Part shown: one piece after another, positions 1 through 6,477 of the stretch
How the letters are laid out: every line of letters begins with the position of its first letter
Numbering within the stretch: the stretch's first letter is position 1
Assembly (NCBI GenBank): GCA_964625865.1
Contig: CAZVEV010000075.1
Span: forward strand, 1-21,797
Direction: 5' to 3'
DNA: 21,797 nucleotides
From: CAZVEV01 sp964625865
GTDB lineage: Bacteria; Planctomycetota; Phycisphaerae; SM23-33
Translations under genes and position numbers: made by a program
Notes under the pieces: generated by a model
What the model saw: only the letters and a program-made list of their open reading frames with translations
Told to the model about the DNA's origin: nothing
Database searches by the model: none

Positions 1-1
1 C

Positions 2-382
2 CCCACGGCCCCGCCCGCCGCAAAAAGACGCCTTTTCCGCACGGGCACTATCTATGTTAACCCTGTGCGGGAACCTGCCGAGCGACCGAACTGGGATGAG
101 AAGCTCGGACCACATGTGCTCCGGGTGCTCCTGCGTCCCAGGGGAGAGGTGGGATGGCCTGACTTCCGGTCTGAGATCGTATTTGATGAGCGATGGCCCG
201 TCCGGCTGGGCCTTCACCGTGTCAGCGGTAATCACCAACTGGAAGTGCTGATCGGACTGACAGACTGGGAGAAGTGTGCTGATGCCGCGTCTCGCCAAAA
301 GATGCTTACCCAGGCGTTTCGTGCCGCACTCATCACTGCGGTTCGGGAGACGGGGCTGGAGATTCGAGGGCTAATGGTCTAG
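2..382 (+). CDS. 3' part of an unrecognised gene
   Basis: The reading frame is open from the first complete codon in the window (position 2) to a TAG at 380-382, so the gene probably begins upstream. A GTG at 65 could start a 105-residue version, but no clear Shine-Dalgarno sequence precedes it. The visible C-terminus is a mixed alpha/beta sequence: charged and Arg-rich first, then alternating strands (for example RLGLHRVSG and LEVLIGLTDWE), then a closing amphipathic helix of about 25 residues. No signal peptide, membrane segment or catalytic motif is visible. I do not recognise the family. The size and shape would suit a small cytoplasmic accessory protein, but that is only an impression. 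Confidence 0.5.
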   Translation, partial: PTAPPAAKRRLFRTGTIYVNPVREPAERPNWDEKLGPHVLRVLLRPRGEVGWPDFRSEIVFDERWPVRLGLHRVSGNHQLEVLIGLTDWEKCADAASRQKMLTQAFRAALITAVRETGLEIRGLMV

Positions 383-512
383 CTATCCGGCAATCGACAC
401 CGCCGTGTCACCGAGTTCGGCGATGGCTTGTGGTCGCTGCTCGCAAGTCTTCCCCTTCCCCTCCGGGGGGCCTCTCCGTTGCCGAACGCCAGCGTCTATG
501 CGGAATCCAATC

Positions 513-548
513 TCCTATCAGTTCAGTCGTAATACAGTCAAGATAGGA
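513..548 (+). promoter_or_regulatory. Inverted repeat covering the ribosome-binding site of the next gene
   Basis: TCCTATC at 513-519 is the exact reverse complement of GATAGGA at 542-548, with 22 bases between. The right arm contains the AGGA of the Shine-Dalgarno sequence used by the ATG at 557. If it folds in mRNA, the hairpin would mask that site. Seven base pairs with a 22-base loop is modest, so a regulatory role is only possible. Confidence 0.25.
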
Positions 549-556
549 AACACCAG

Positions 557-1546
557 ATGGAAAGACATGAGAAGAAGAATGCATATTATCTTCTGGTGTC
601 CGGTATGCAGAAGGCCGTTAGATTCGGCATGCCTGAAGTAGCGGTCAATCTAGCAAGGGTGGCGCACAGTTTGGAGCCATACAGACTGTATCGTCGCATA
701 TGGACGGTGCTGTTTGAAGACTGCGGCTTGAACGAAGTGGCATTGAACTTGTTCGCAGCGGAGAGAGGCTCTTACAGAGACTTCGATTCAATAAGCCCTC
801 TGATTGCAGCGATGGCCTCGGGCCCAAAAACGCACGCTGTGTTTGGCGCGACTATGATCATAAAGGGAGAGCCTGAAGAGCTGCCGCCCTGTACGGTCGA
901 AGAGCTACGGAGGACAAAGTGCGGTCAAGAGTTGCTGACGCTGAGAGACAAGTGGAAGAGGGCGGAACTATTTGAGTACTACGAGGGTATGGAGTTTCCG
1001 CGTCGGGATGGTGGCAAATGGGTGGTTGAGTTGGTGCGGCGCAGTATGGCAACGGATTATGAAAAGTGGGGCTTGAGTGTGCCGTTGTTCTTCGCTGTGC
1101 AAGGGGCAGTCGAGAGGGTTAATCGGGAAGCAATCGAAGATCAGACGTTGAACACAGAACTGTTCAATGGCTTCTACCCGTTTGCCGCTTTGGACGAGCA
1201 TACTTGGCCCGGGAAGATGATGATCTCTGCCTTGAGAAAGCAGATGGGTTTTCCAAGTGAGTGGTTTGGGGTGCATGGTAATAGAGAACTGTGGTTGGAG
1301 TGGATCATCTTTGGTCTTGAAGGATCTGCACACAAGGATGAGTTGCTGTGGCCGCCCCCCTTATGGAGGATTGCGTTGAGTGGTTGTGGTTATGCGTGGC
1401 TATTTGAGTCGAGAGTGCGGGAATGGCTGATAAGCTGTTTGCCCAAGATGAGAGAGCTTCGACTGTGGGCGATGAGCAAGTGCTCGGATCTGTTTGCAGA
1501 GATGGAGAAACTGTACAGGACTGATTCAGTGGAAGTAGAGCTTTGA
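557..1546 (+). CDS. Protein with RarA/clamp-loader-lid-like N-terminal region
   Basis: This is a 329-residue protein. The ATG at 557 has AGGA about eight bases upstream. Residues 8-60 resemble the C-terminal helical collar of RarA (MgsA) and clamp-loader ATPases. They show the pattern K-A-V-R-x-x-x-P-E-V-A-x-x-L-A, then a basic R-R, then E-D-x-G-L, which in RarA is K-S-[IV]-R-G-S-D-P-x-A-A followed by E-D-I-G-L. The AAA+ ATPase core itself is absent: no Walker A or B motif is visible. A second block near residues 210-225 (A-L-D-E-H-T-x-P-G-K) looks like a conserved signature but I cannot name it. There is no signal peptide or membrane helix, so it should be cytoplasmic. Codons here (many TTG, TTT, AAT) are visibly AT-richer than in the genes downstream, which suggests acquisition by transfer, perhaps from a phage or plasmid. 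The function is unproven. Confidence 0.75.
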   Translation: MERHEKKNAYYLLVSGMQKAVRFGMPEVAVNLARVAHSLEPYRLYRRIWTVLFEDCGLNEVALNLFAAERGSYRDFDSISPLIAAMASGPKTHAVFGATMIIKGEPEELPPCTVEELRRTKCGQELLTLRDKWKRAELFEYYEGMEFPRRDGGKWVVELVRRSMATDYEKWGLSVPLFFAVQGAVERVNREAIEDQTLNTELFNGFYPFAALDEHTWPGKMMISALRKQMGFPSEWFGVHGNRELWLEWIIFGLEGSAHKDELLWPPPLWRIALSGCGYAWLFESRVREWLISCLPKMRELRLWAMSKCSDLFAEMEKLYRTDSVEVEL

Positions 1547-1698
1547 CTGAAGTCCGGTGATTCGGGGGGGGGCTTACTTGATTAGGAGAAACTGGGAATT
1601 CGGGGAGGGACACAAGTGGGCAGTTGAAGCGGCCTGTGGGACCGGTTGGCGGGGGGGAGGGAAGAATAGCCTTTGATATACGATCTTAGATTTACGAT

Positions 1699-1719
1699 CT
1701 ACGATTGGACGGCGGGAAC
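1699..1719 (+). repeat. 21-bp dispersed repeat, copy 1
   Basis: This sequence matches 7822-7842 at 18 of 21 positions. The second copy sits immediately upstream of the Shine-Dalgarno sequence of the C69 peptidase gene; this copy has no gene just behind it. Confidence 0.45.
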
Positions 1720-1730
1720 GGCGGGGAGGT

Positions 1731-1824
1731 AACCGCAGATTGCGCGGATGGGCACGATTGTCCGAGGGAAGAAGCGACACGTGGACCTCTTCGTTCATCA
1801 TCCCGATCGGCGTAATCTGCGGAT
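1731..1824. repeat. Long imperfect inverted repeat
   Basis: The left arm 1731-1752 and right arm 1802-1824 are reverse complements apart from three mismatches and one indel. They share the perfect core CCGCAGATT/AATCTGCGG. The arms enclose about 49 bases with no reading frame. The element resembles the short non-coding inverted repeats dispersed in many planctomycete spacers. No flanking target duplication is obvious. Confidence 0.6.
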
Positions 1825-1846
1825 AACTCCCTCCGTCTGTTCCGTC

Positions 1847-1898
1847 GTTTAGTGAACCTTCGGTTTAGTGGACCTTCGGTTTAGTGAACCTTCGGTTT
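1847..1898. repeat. 16-bp tandem repeat, three copies plus four bases
   Basis: Units at 1847-1862, 1863-1878 and 1879-1894 read GTTTAGTGAACCTTCG with one A-to-G change in the middle copy; a fourth begins with GTTT at 1895-1898. The array lies in the non-coding spacer. The unit length does not preserve a reading frame. Confidence 0.85.
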
Positions 1899-2020
1899 CC
1901 CATCTTGTCCATCCTGTTATCCCGTCAAACCCTTCCATTGCGGAATGAACGGAGAGACGGTCAAAGGTGCAAGGTCTAAGGTTCAGGGAGGGAGGGAACG
2001 TCCTCGTCCTCGGGCGTTGA

Positions 2021-2335
2021 GTTACGCGCGGGGCGAGCCCCGCCGCTAAACGGGGATCGCTGCGTGCGGAGTTCTCTCTGAATGCGGGTACGCACGATTG
2101 GAAGTTTCGCAAGCAGGGGGATTGGGGGTACAGCATCGGGGGCGACTTCGGCAACTCGGCGGCGAATAACTCGATCACGGTGGCAAACCCCGGTGACCTC
2201 TGGGCGTTCGAACTCGACTTGCCCAACGGGCGATGGCGGGCCTACCTTATTCCGGAGCCCGCGTCGCTGACGCTGGCCGGCCTGGCCGCAATCGACCTGA
2301 TGCTGCGACGGCGGAGGGAATCGAGCCACGAGTGA
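2021..2335 (+). pseudogene. Remnant 3' end of a PEP-CTERM surface protein gene
   Basis: The frame is open from 2021 to a TGA at 2333-2335 but contains no ATG and no credible start codon, and a stop lies just upstream at 2018-2020. From about 2069 the translation looks like a real protein: a Trp/Gly/Asn-rich segment (W-K-F-R-K-Q-G-D-W-G-Y-S-I-G-G), the kind seen in starch-binding or X25-like beta-sandwich modules, then I-P-E-P-A-S-L, a hydrophobic helix and R-R-R-R near the C-terminus. That ending is a standard PEP-CTERM sorting signal recognised by an exosortase. The coding sense appears to break near the GC-rich hairpin at 2028-2043. The natural reading is a surface-protein gene that lost its 5' part. 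The carbohydrate-binding resemblance is tentative. Confidence 0.7.
2028..2043. repeat. GC-rich hairpin at the break point of the PEP-CTERM remnant
   Basis: GCGGGGC (2028-2034) and GCCCCGC (2037-2043) form a perfect 7-bp stem around GA, followed by CGCTAAACGGGG. It resembles hairpin motifs of the form CGGGGCAAGCCCCG that recur in planctomycete spacers; that comparison is from memory. Confidence 0.5.
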
Positions 2336-2355
2336 CGAGTGAATGGCGGATGCGG
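2333..2355 (+). repeat. 23-bp dispersed repeat, copy 1
   Basis: Starting at the stop codon of the PEP-CTERM remnant, this 23-base segment matches 6416-6438 at 21 of 23 positions. In the second copy the same bases form most of a -35 box and the whole promoter spacer. Confidence 0.6.
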
Positions 2356-2399
2356 CGAAAAGGGGCGAGACCGCAGCCGGCTCGTGGCGAAGCATGTCG

Positions 2400-2428
2400 T
2401 TGACGAGTGGCTTCCTGTACGGGACAAT
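2400..2428 (+). promoter_or_regulatory. Candidate sigma70-type promoter for the rocD operon
   Basis: TTGACG (2400-2405) is a five-of-six match to the -35 consensus. GACAAT (2423-2428) matches four of six bases of the -10 consensus after a 17-base spacer. Transcription would start near 2435, leaving a leader of about 40 bases before the GTG at 2476. There is no experimental support. Confidence 0.4.
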
Positions 2429-2475
2429 GCGTCCCGGCTGCGGGCCGGGACCCGGGGCGAAAGGACTGACGGATA

Positions 2476-3693
2476 GTGGATGCGCGGGCGTACATCGCAC
2501 TCGAGGAGACGTTCGGGGCACACAACTACCAGCCGCTGGACGTCGTCCTGACGCGCGGGCAGGGCGTGTGGGTCTGGGACGTGGCGGGCAGGCGATACAT
2601 GGACTGCCTCTCGGCCTACTCGGCTGTCAACCAGGGCCACTGCCATCCGAAGATCGCCGAGGCGCTGGTTGCCCAGGCGGACAAGCTGACGCTGACCTCC
2701 CGCGCCTTTCGCAACGACCAGCTCGGTCCACTCTACAAGGAACTGTGCGAGCTCACTCATTCGCACAAGGCCCTGCCGATGAACAGCGGCGCCGAGGCGG
2801 TGGAGACGGTCATCAAGGCCGTCCGCAAGTGGGGCTACCACGTCAAGGGCGTCGCCCCGGACCGGGCCGAAGTCATCGTCTGCGAGAACAACTTCCACGG
2901 GCGGACGATCTCGATCATCGGGTTCAGCACCGAAGCCCAGTACCGCGAGGGGTTCGGCCCGTTCACGCCCGGGTTCACCGTGGTCCCGTTCGGCGACGCG
3001 GGCGCCCTGGAGGCGGCCATCACGGCCGACACGGTGGCGTTCATGGTCGAACCGATCCAGGGCGAGGGCGGCGTGGTGATCCCGCCCGACGGGTATCTCC
3101 GCGAGGTGCGCGAGATCTGCACCGCCCGCAACGTGATGCTGATTCTCGACGAGATCCAGACCGGCCTGGGGCGGACGGGGAAGCTCCTGGCCGAGGAACA
3201 CGCGGGGATCGAGGCCGATGCAACGGTGATCGGCAAGGCGCTGTCGGGCGGGTATTATCCGGTATCGGCCGTGCTGTCGAACGCGGAAGTCCTCGGCGTG
3301 TTCATGCCCGGCGATCACGGCAGCACGTTCGGGGGCAATCCGCTGGGGTGCGCCGTGGCGCGGGCGGCGCTGCGGGTCCTGGTCGAGGAGGGGATGATCG
3401 CCAACGCCGCCGCGATGGGCGAATACTTCCTGGGGCAGTTGTCGGCGGTCCGCAATCCGCTGATCCGGGAGGTGCGCGGCAAGGGGCTGATGATAGGCGT
3501 CGAGCTGCGCCCCGAGGCGGGCGGTGCGCGGGGCGTCTGCGAGAAGCTCATGCGCGCGGGCCTGCTGTGCAAGGAGACCCACCGCGACGTGGTCCGTTTC
3601 TGCCCGCCGCTGATCGTCACGCGCGAGCAGATCGACTGGGCCGTCGAGAAGATCGCGCCGATCCTGGCCGGCTTGAAGGAGGGCGGTCAGTGA
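2476..3693 (+). CDS. rocD: Ornithine--oxo-acid aminotransferase
   Basis: This 405-residue class-III PLP aminotransferase has the usual length of RocD. It should convert L-ornithine and 2-oxoglutarate to glutamate-5-semialdehyde and glutamate in the cytoplasm. Family landmarks are N-S-G-A-E-A-V-E-T (from residue 103), the N-N-F-H-G-R-T segment (138-144), L-D-E-I-Q-T-G with the cofactor-binding Asp225, G-K-A-L-S-G-G-Y-Y-P with the predicted Schiff-base Lys254, and G-S-T-F-G-G-N-P-L. The last two favour ornithine over acetylornithine transaminase. The GTG start at 2476 follows AAAGGA at about ten bases. Its TGA overlaps the GTG of the next gene by four bases (GTGA), so the two are probably translationally coupled. 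No arginine deiminase or ornithine carbamoyltransferase is in the window. Confidence 0.93.
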   Translation: MDARAYIALEETFGAHNYQPLDVVLTRGQGVWVWDVAGRRYMDCLSAYSAVNQGHCHPKIAEALVAQADKLTLTSRAFRNDQLGPLYKELCELTHSHKALPMNSGAEAVETVIKAVRKWGYHVKGVAPDRAEVIVCENNFHGRTISIIGFSTEAQYREGFGPFTPGFTVVPFGDAGALEAAITADTVAFMVEPIQGEGGVVIPPDGYLREVREICTARNVMLILDEIQTGLGRTGKLLAEEHAGIEADATVIGKALSGGYYPVSAVLSNAEVLGVFMPGDHGSTFGGNPLGCAVARAALRVLVEEGMIANAAAMGEYFLGQLSAVRNPLIREVRGKGLMIGVELRPEAGGARGVCEKLMRAGLLCKETHRDVVRFCPPLIVTREQIDWAVEKIAPILAGLKEGGQ

Positions 3694-5042
3694 GTACATC
3701 ATCCCCATCCCACGCCCGGCGCGTCCTGATCATGGGAGCGGCCGGGAGAGACTTCCACAACTTCAACGTCTGCTTTCGCGACGACGCCGGGTATGACGTG
3801 GTGGGCTTCACCGCGTCGCAGATCCCCAACATCGACGGGCGCGTCTATCCGCCGGAGCTGGCGGGGCGGCGGTATCCGGACGGCGTGCCCATCTACGCCG
3901 AGGACCGTCTGACGGCGCTGATCCGCGAGCACCGTGTTGAGACGGTCGCGTTCTCTTACAGCGACATTTCCCACGAGGACGTCATGCACCGGGCGTCTCT
4001 GGTGGCCGCCTGCGGCGCGGACTTCCTGCTGATCGGCACGGGGCGGACGATGCTGCGGGCCCGTCGGCCCGTGGTCACGGTCTGCGCGGTGCGCACCGGG
4101 TGCGGCAAGAGTCCGGCGACCCGTCACCTATTCGGCTTTCTCCAGCGGGCCGGCTGGCGGCCGGTGGTCGTCAGGCATCCCATGCCCTACGGCGACCTCC
4201 GCAGCCAGATCGTCCAGCGATTCGCCCACCCGGAAGATTTCGACGCCTGTCACTGCACGATCGAGGAACGCGAGGAATACGAACCGCTGATCGAACTCGG
4301 CGCGGTGGTCTTCGCGGGCGTCGACTACGCGCGCGTGCTGGCCGCCGCCGAGGCCGAAGGCGACATCATCATCTGGGACGGCGGAAACAACGATACACCG
4401 TTCTTCAAGCCGGACGTCCACGTGGTCGTGTTCGATCCCCACCGCGCGGGGCACGAACGTCTGTACCACCCGGGCGAGACGAACATGCACATGACCGACA
4501 TCGCGGTGATCGCCAAGGTCGACAGCGCCGCCGACGAGCAGGTCGCCGCGCTGCGCGCAACGATCGGGACCTATGCGCCGCAGGCGCAGGTCGTGCTGGC
4601 CGAAACGGCCATCTCCGTGCCGGACGGCCAGGCCATCGGCCATAAACGGGTCCTCGTCGTGGAGGACGGGCCGACCGTTACGCACGGGGGCATGGCGTTC
4701 GGCGCCGGGACGATCGCGGCGAGGCGTTACGGCGCTGCCGAGCTTGTCGACCCGCGCCCGGCGGCGGTGGGGGGGCTCTCGGAAACCTTTGAGGCGTACC
4801 CGCACTTGAGCCATGTCCTGCCGGCCATGGGATACGGCCAGGCCATGATCGGCGACCTCGAGGCGACCATCAACGCCGTCGATTGCGACGTGGTGCTCTG
4901 TGCGACACCGGTGGACCTGACGCGGATCATCTCGGTGAACAAGCCCGTGGTGACCGTGCGCTACGCCTACCGCGACCATGGCGAGCCCACGCTGGCCTCG
5001 TGCGTGGCCGAGCGGTTGAAGCGCGCGGCGGGTTCGAGGTAG
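3690..5042 (+). CDS. Cyclic 2,3-diphosphoglycerate synthetase-like P-loop protein
   Basis: This 450-residue cytoplasmic protein has the length and layout of the cyclic-2,3-diphosphoglycerate synthetase (cpgS) family. Residues 11-120 form a Rossmann-like region beginning V-L-I-M-G-A-A-G-R-D-F-H-N-F-N. It is followed by a P-loop region with R-T-G-C-G-K-S (Lys140), in which the first Gly of a strict Walker A is replaced by Val. A later segment D-I-I-I-W-D-G-G-N-N-D-T recalls the LpxK/MinD-type nucleotide-binding fold. The GTG start is preceded by AAGGAGGG six bases away. Bacterial members of this family are often found beside carbamate kinase and ornithine or carbamoyltransferase genes, as here. 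I therefore suspect a role in ornithine or carbamoyl-phosphate metabolism rather than cDPG synthesis, but the true substrate is unknown. Confidence 0.8.
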   Translation: MSTSSPSHARRVLIMGAAGRDFHNFNVCFRDDAGYDVVGFTASQIPNIDGRVYPPELAGRRYPDGVPIYAEDRLTALIREHRVETVAFSYSDISHEDVMHRASLVAACGADFLLIGTGRTMLRARRPVVTVCAVRTGCGKSPATRHLFGFLQRAGWRPVVVRHPMPYGDLRSQIVQRFAHPEDFDACHCTIEEREEYEPLIELGAVVFAGVDYARVLAAAEAEGDIIIWDGGNNDTPFFKPDVHVVVFDPHRAGHERLYHPGETNMHMTDIAVIAKVDSAADEQVAALRATIGTYAPQAQVVLAETAISVPDGQAIGHKRVLVVEDGPTVTHGGMAFGAGTIAARRYGAAELVDPRPAAVGGLSETFEAYPHLSHVLPAMGYGQAMIGDLEATINAVDCDVVLCATPVDLTRIISVNKPVVTVRYAYRDHGEPTLASCVAERLKRAAGSR

Positions 5043-5055
5043 AAGGGCAGGCGCC

Positions 5056-6000
5056 GTGGACCAATCATCGACGAAGCCGATTCTCCTGGTCGCCCTGGGC
5101 GGCAACGCGTTTGTCCGGCCCCGACAGGCAGGCACGGCGGACGAGCAGTTCAGGAACCTCGCCGTTCCGATCCGACAGATCGCGGCGCTGGCGGAGGACT
5201 ACCGGTTGATCATCACGCACGGCAACGGGCCGCAGGTGGGCAATCTGCTGCTGCAGGAGGAGGCGTGCACCGCCGTTCCCAAACTGCCCCTCGAGCTGCT
5301 GGTCGCCCAGACGCAGGGGCAGATGGGGTACATGATCGAGTCGGCTTTGGATGGCGCGCTGATGGCGATCGGGCACGGGACGGACCGTCGATTCGTCAGT
5401 CTGATCAGCTACGTGGTGGTGGATCCGGGCGATCCGGCCTTCTCTGTGCCGTCCAAGCCGATCGGCCCGGTCTTCTCGCCCGCCCAGGCCGCCGCGCTGC
5501 CGTATCCGACGCAGAAGACCGCCAAAGGATACCGCCGCGTCGTCGCCAGCCCGCAGCCGGTGACGATTGTCGAGAAGAGGGAAATCCGCGACCTGATCTC
5601 GCGAGACTACATTGTCATCTGCTGCGGCGGGGGAGGCATTCCTGTCGTCCGCCGCGGCCGGTCATTCGCCGGCGTTCACGCTGTAATCGACAAGGATCTT
5701 TCCAGCGAGAAGCTGGCCGAGGAAGTCGGTGTCGACGTGTTCCTGATCGCTACTGACGTCGAAGGGGCGATGCTGAACTTCGGGACCGCAAGGCAGACGC
5801 TCCTGGGCAGGGTGTCGGTGGGCGAGGCCAGGCGGCATCTCGCCGAGGGCCACTTCCCCGCCGGCTCGATGGGCCCGAAGGTCGAAGCCGCCATTCGGTT
5901 CATACAGCAAGGCGGTCGGCGGGCCGTCATCTGTTCCATCGAAGAGATCCAACCCGCCGTCGCCGGCGAGGCCGGGACGCAGTTGGTTGCGACTGACTAG
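5056..6000 (+). CDS. arcC: Carbamate kinase
   Basis: This 314-residue amino-acid-kinase-family protein matches the usual carbamate kinase length. It transfers phosphate from carbamoyl phosphate to ADP, giving ATP and carbamate (which decays to CO2 and ammonia). Signatures are A-L-G-G-N-A near residue 13, H-G-N-G-P-Q-V-G (55-62), C-C-G-G-G-G-I-P-V, V-I-D-K-D-L with Lys213, A-T-D-V-E-G-A, and the late G-S-M-G-P-K-V. The GTG start at 5056 is 13 bases after the preceding stop, with AAGGG at 5043-5047. The TAG stop (5998-6000) lies inside a palindromic repeat that begins at 5997, so that element may define the end of the operon. No partner carbamoyltransferase is encoded nearby. Confidence 0.93.
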   Translation: MDQSSTKPILLVALGGNAFVRPRQAGTADEQFRNLAVPIRQIAALAEDYRLIITHGNGPQVGNLLLQEEACTAVPKLPLELLVAQTQGQMGYMIESALDGALMAIGHGTDRRFVSLISYVVVDPGDPAFSVPSKPIGPVFSPAQAAALPYPTQKTAKGYRRVVASPQPVTIVEKREIRDLISRDYIVICCGGGGIPVVRRGRSFAGVHAVIDKDLSSEKLAEEVGVDVFLIATDVEGAMLNFGTARQTLLGRVSVGEARRHLAEGHFPAGSMGPKVEAAIRFIQQGGRRAVICSIEEIQPAVAGEAGTQLVATD

Positions 6001-6162
6001 TACTCCGTCACATCTGAACTACTAAACTCCGCTTGTGGCAAGTGGCCATCTGCGGCGTCAGGCTGCATCGACAATGCCAAGGCATTGCCTGCTTCGCCTT
6101 CCTTGCATCTGACCGCTCGGCACGGCGCGGACTTCAGCAGTTTAGGTGTGACGCAGCACTAG
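5997..6162. repeat. Nested palindromic (MITE-like) element
   Basis: A 36-bp left arm (5997-6032) and right arm (6127-6162) are reverse complements at 29 of 36 positions, and several of the differences would still allow G-U pairing in RNA. In the middle is a perfect small palindrome, CAATGCC-AA-GGCATTG (6072-6087). The first 13 bases (CTAGTACTCCGTC) recur at 6159-6171, immediately at the right end. No protein is encoded. It could be a miniature inverted-repeat element, a transcription terminator for the arcC operon, or both. It contains the arcC stop codon. Confidence 0.75.
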
Positions 6163-6206
6163 TACTCCGTCCGGATTCCGGTGTACATCCGGATCGCGTG
6201 GGTAGT

Positions 6207-6292
6207 GTAGAAGCGGCATCTTGCCGCTTTGAGAAGACCGCCAACGCAAGACTCGATCGCGTTACCGCAACGCGGCAGGATGCCGCGTCTAC
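6207..6292. repeat. GCGGCATC-TTGCCGC type inverted repeat
   Basis: The arms 6207-6227 and 6272-6292 are reverse complements at 18 of 21 positions (GTAGA/CGCGGCATCYTGCCGC type). Each arm is itself palindromic around its centre, and about 44 bases lie between them. Motifs of the form GCGGCATCTTGCCGC are familiar in planctomycete and related spacers and behave like REP sequences; that is from memory. Confidence 0.65.
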
Positions 6293-6414
6293 GCCAAGGC
6301 CGCCCGACAATGGAAGAAAAGGGGAGCAGGGGACAGGGGTCGGCATGAACCTGGTGGAGGGGGAGCTGTCCAATCGACGAGCGACGCTTTGCCATCAGCC
6401 TTCCGGTAAGCAGG

Positions 6415-6444
6415 TTGACGAGTGAAGGGGGGATGCGGTATACT
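6415..6444 (+). promoter_or_regulatory. Sigma70-type promoter for the PEP-CTERM trypsin-like gene
   Basis: TTGACG (6415-6420) and TATACT (6439-6444) match five of six bases in each consensus box, with an 18-base spacer. Transcription should begin near 6451, giving a leader of about 115 bases before the ATG at 6567. This is the best promoter match in the window. Its spacer is part of a 23-bp sequence also present at 2333-2355. Confidence 0.6.
6416..6438 (+). repeat. 23-bp dispersed repeat, copy 2
   Basis: Matches 2333-2355 at 21 of 23 positions and runs from the second base of the -35 box to the base before the -10 box. Confidence 0.6.
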
Positions 6445-6451
6445 CTTGTCA

Positions 6452-6477
6452 GTACGTGAGCCGTGTACGTGAGTCGT
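6452..6477 (+). repeat. 13-bp tandem repeat at the predicted transcription start
   Basis: GTACGTGAGCCGT (6452-6464) is followed directly by GTACGTGAGTCGT (6465-6477), one mismatch. It lies from about +1 to +26 of the predicted transcript. It could be an operator or simply a small duplication. Confidence 0.5.

Larger units (their letters stand above)
1547..2020. other. Gene-free, repeat-rich spacer
   Basis: No convincing gene lies here on either strand. The stretch contains runs of G (around 1564-1572 and 1651-1657), a TACGATCT direct repeat (1679-1686 and 1693-1700), a long inverted repeat (1731-1824), a 16-bp tandem repeat (1847-1898), and AGG/AAGG-rich sequence around 1965-2000. The minus-strand reading frames that cross it are Pro/Arg/Ser-rich and look like shadows. 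Confidence 0.7.

Noticed and set aside
1847..1898. CRISPR array
   Set aside because: Units are 16 bp and directly abutting with no spacers; a simple tandem repeat.
2343..3689. The long open frame in phase with the cDPG-synthetase-like gene upstream of 3690
   Set aside because: It overlaps rocD in another frame and reads as Arg/Gly/Pro-rich low-complexity sequence; the real gene starts at GTG 3690 with a good ribosome-binding site.
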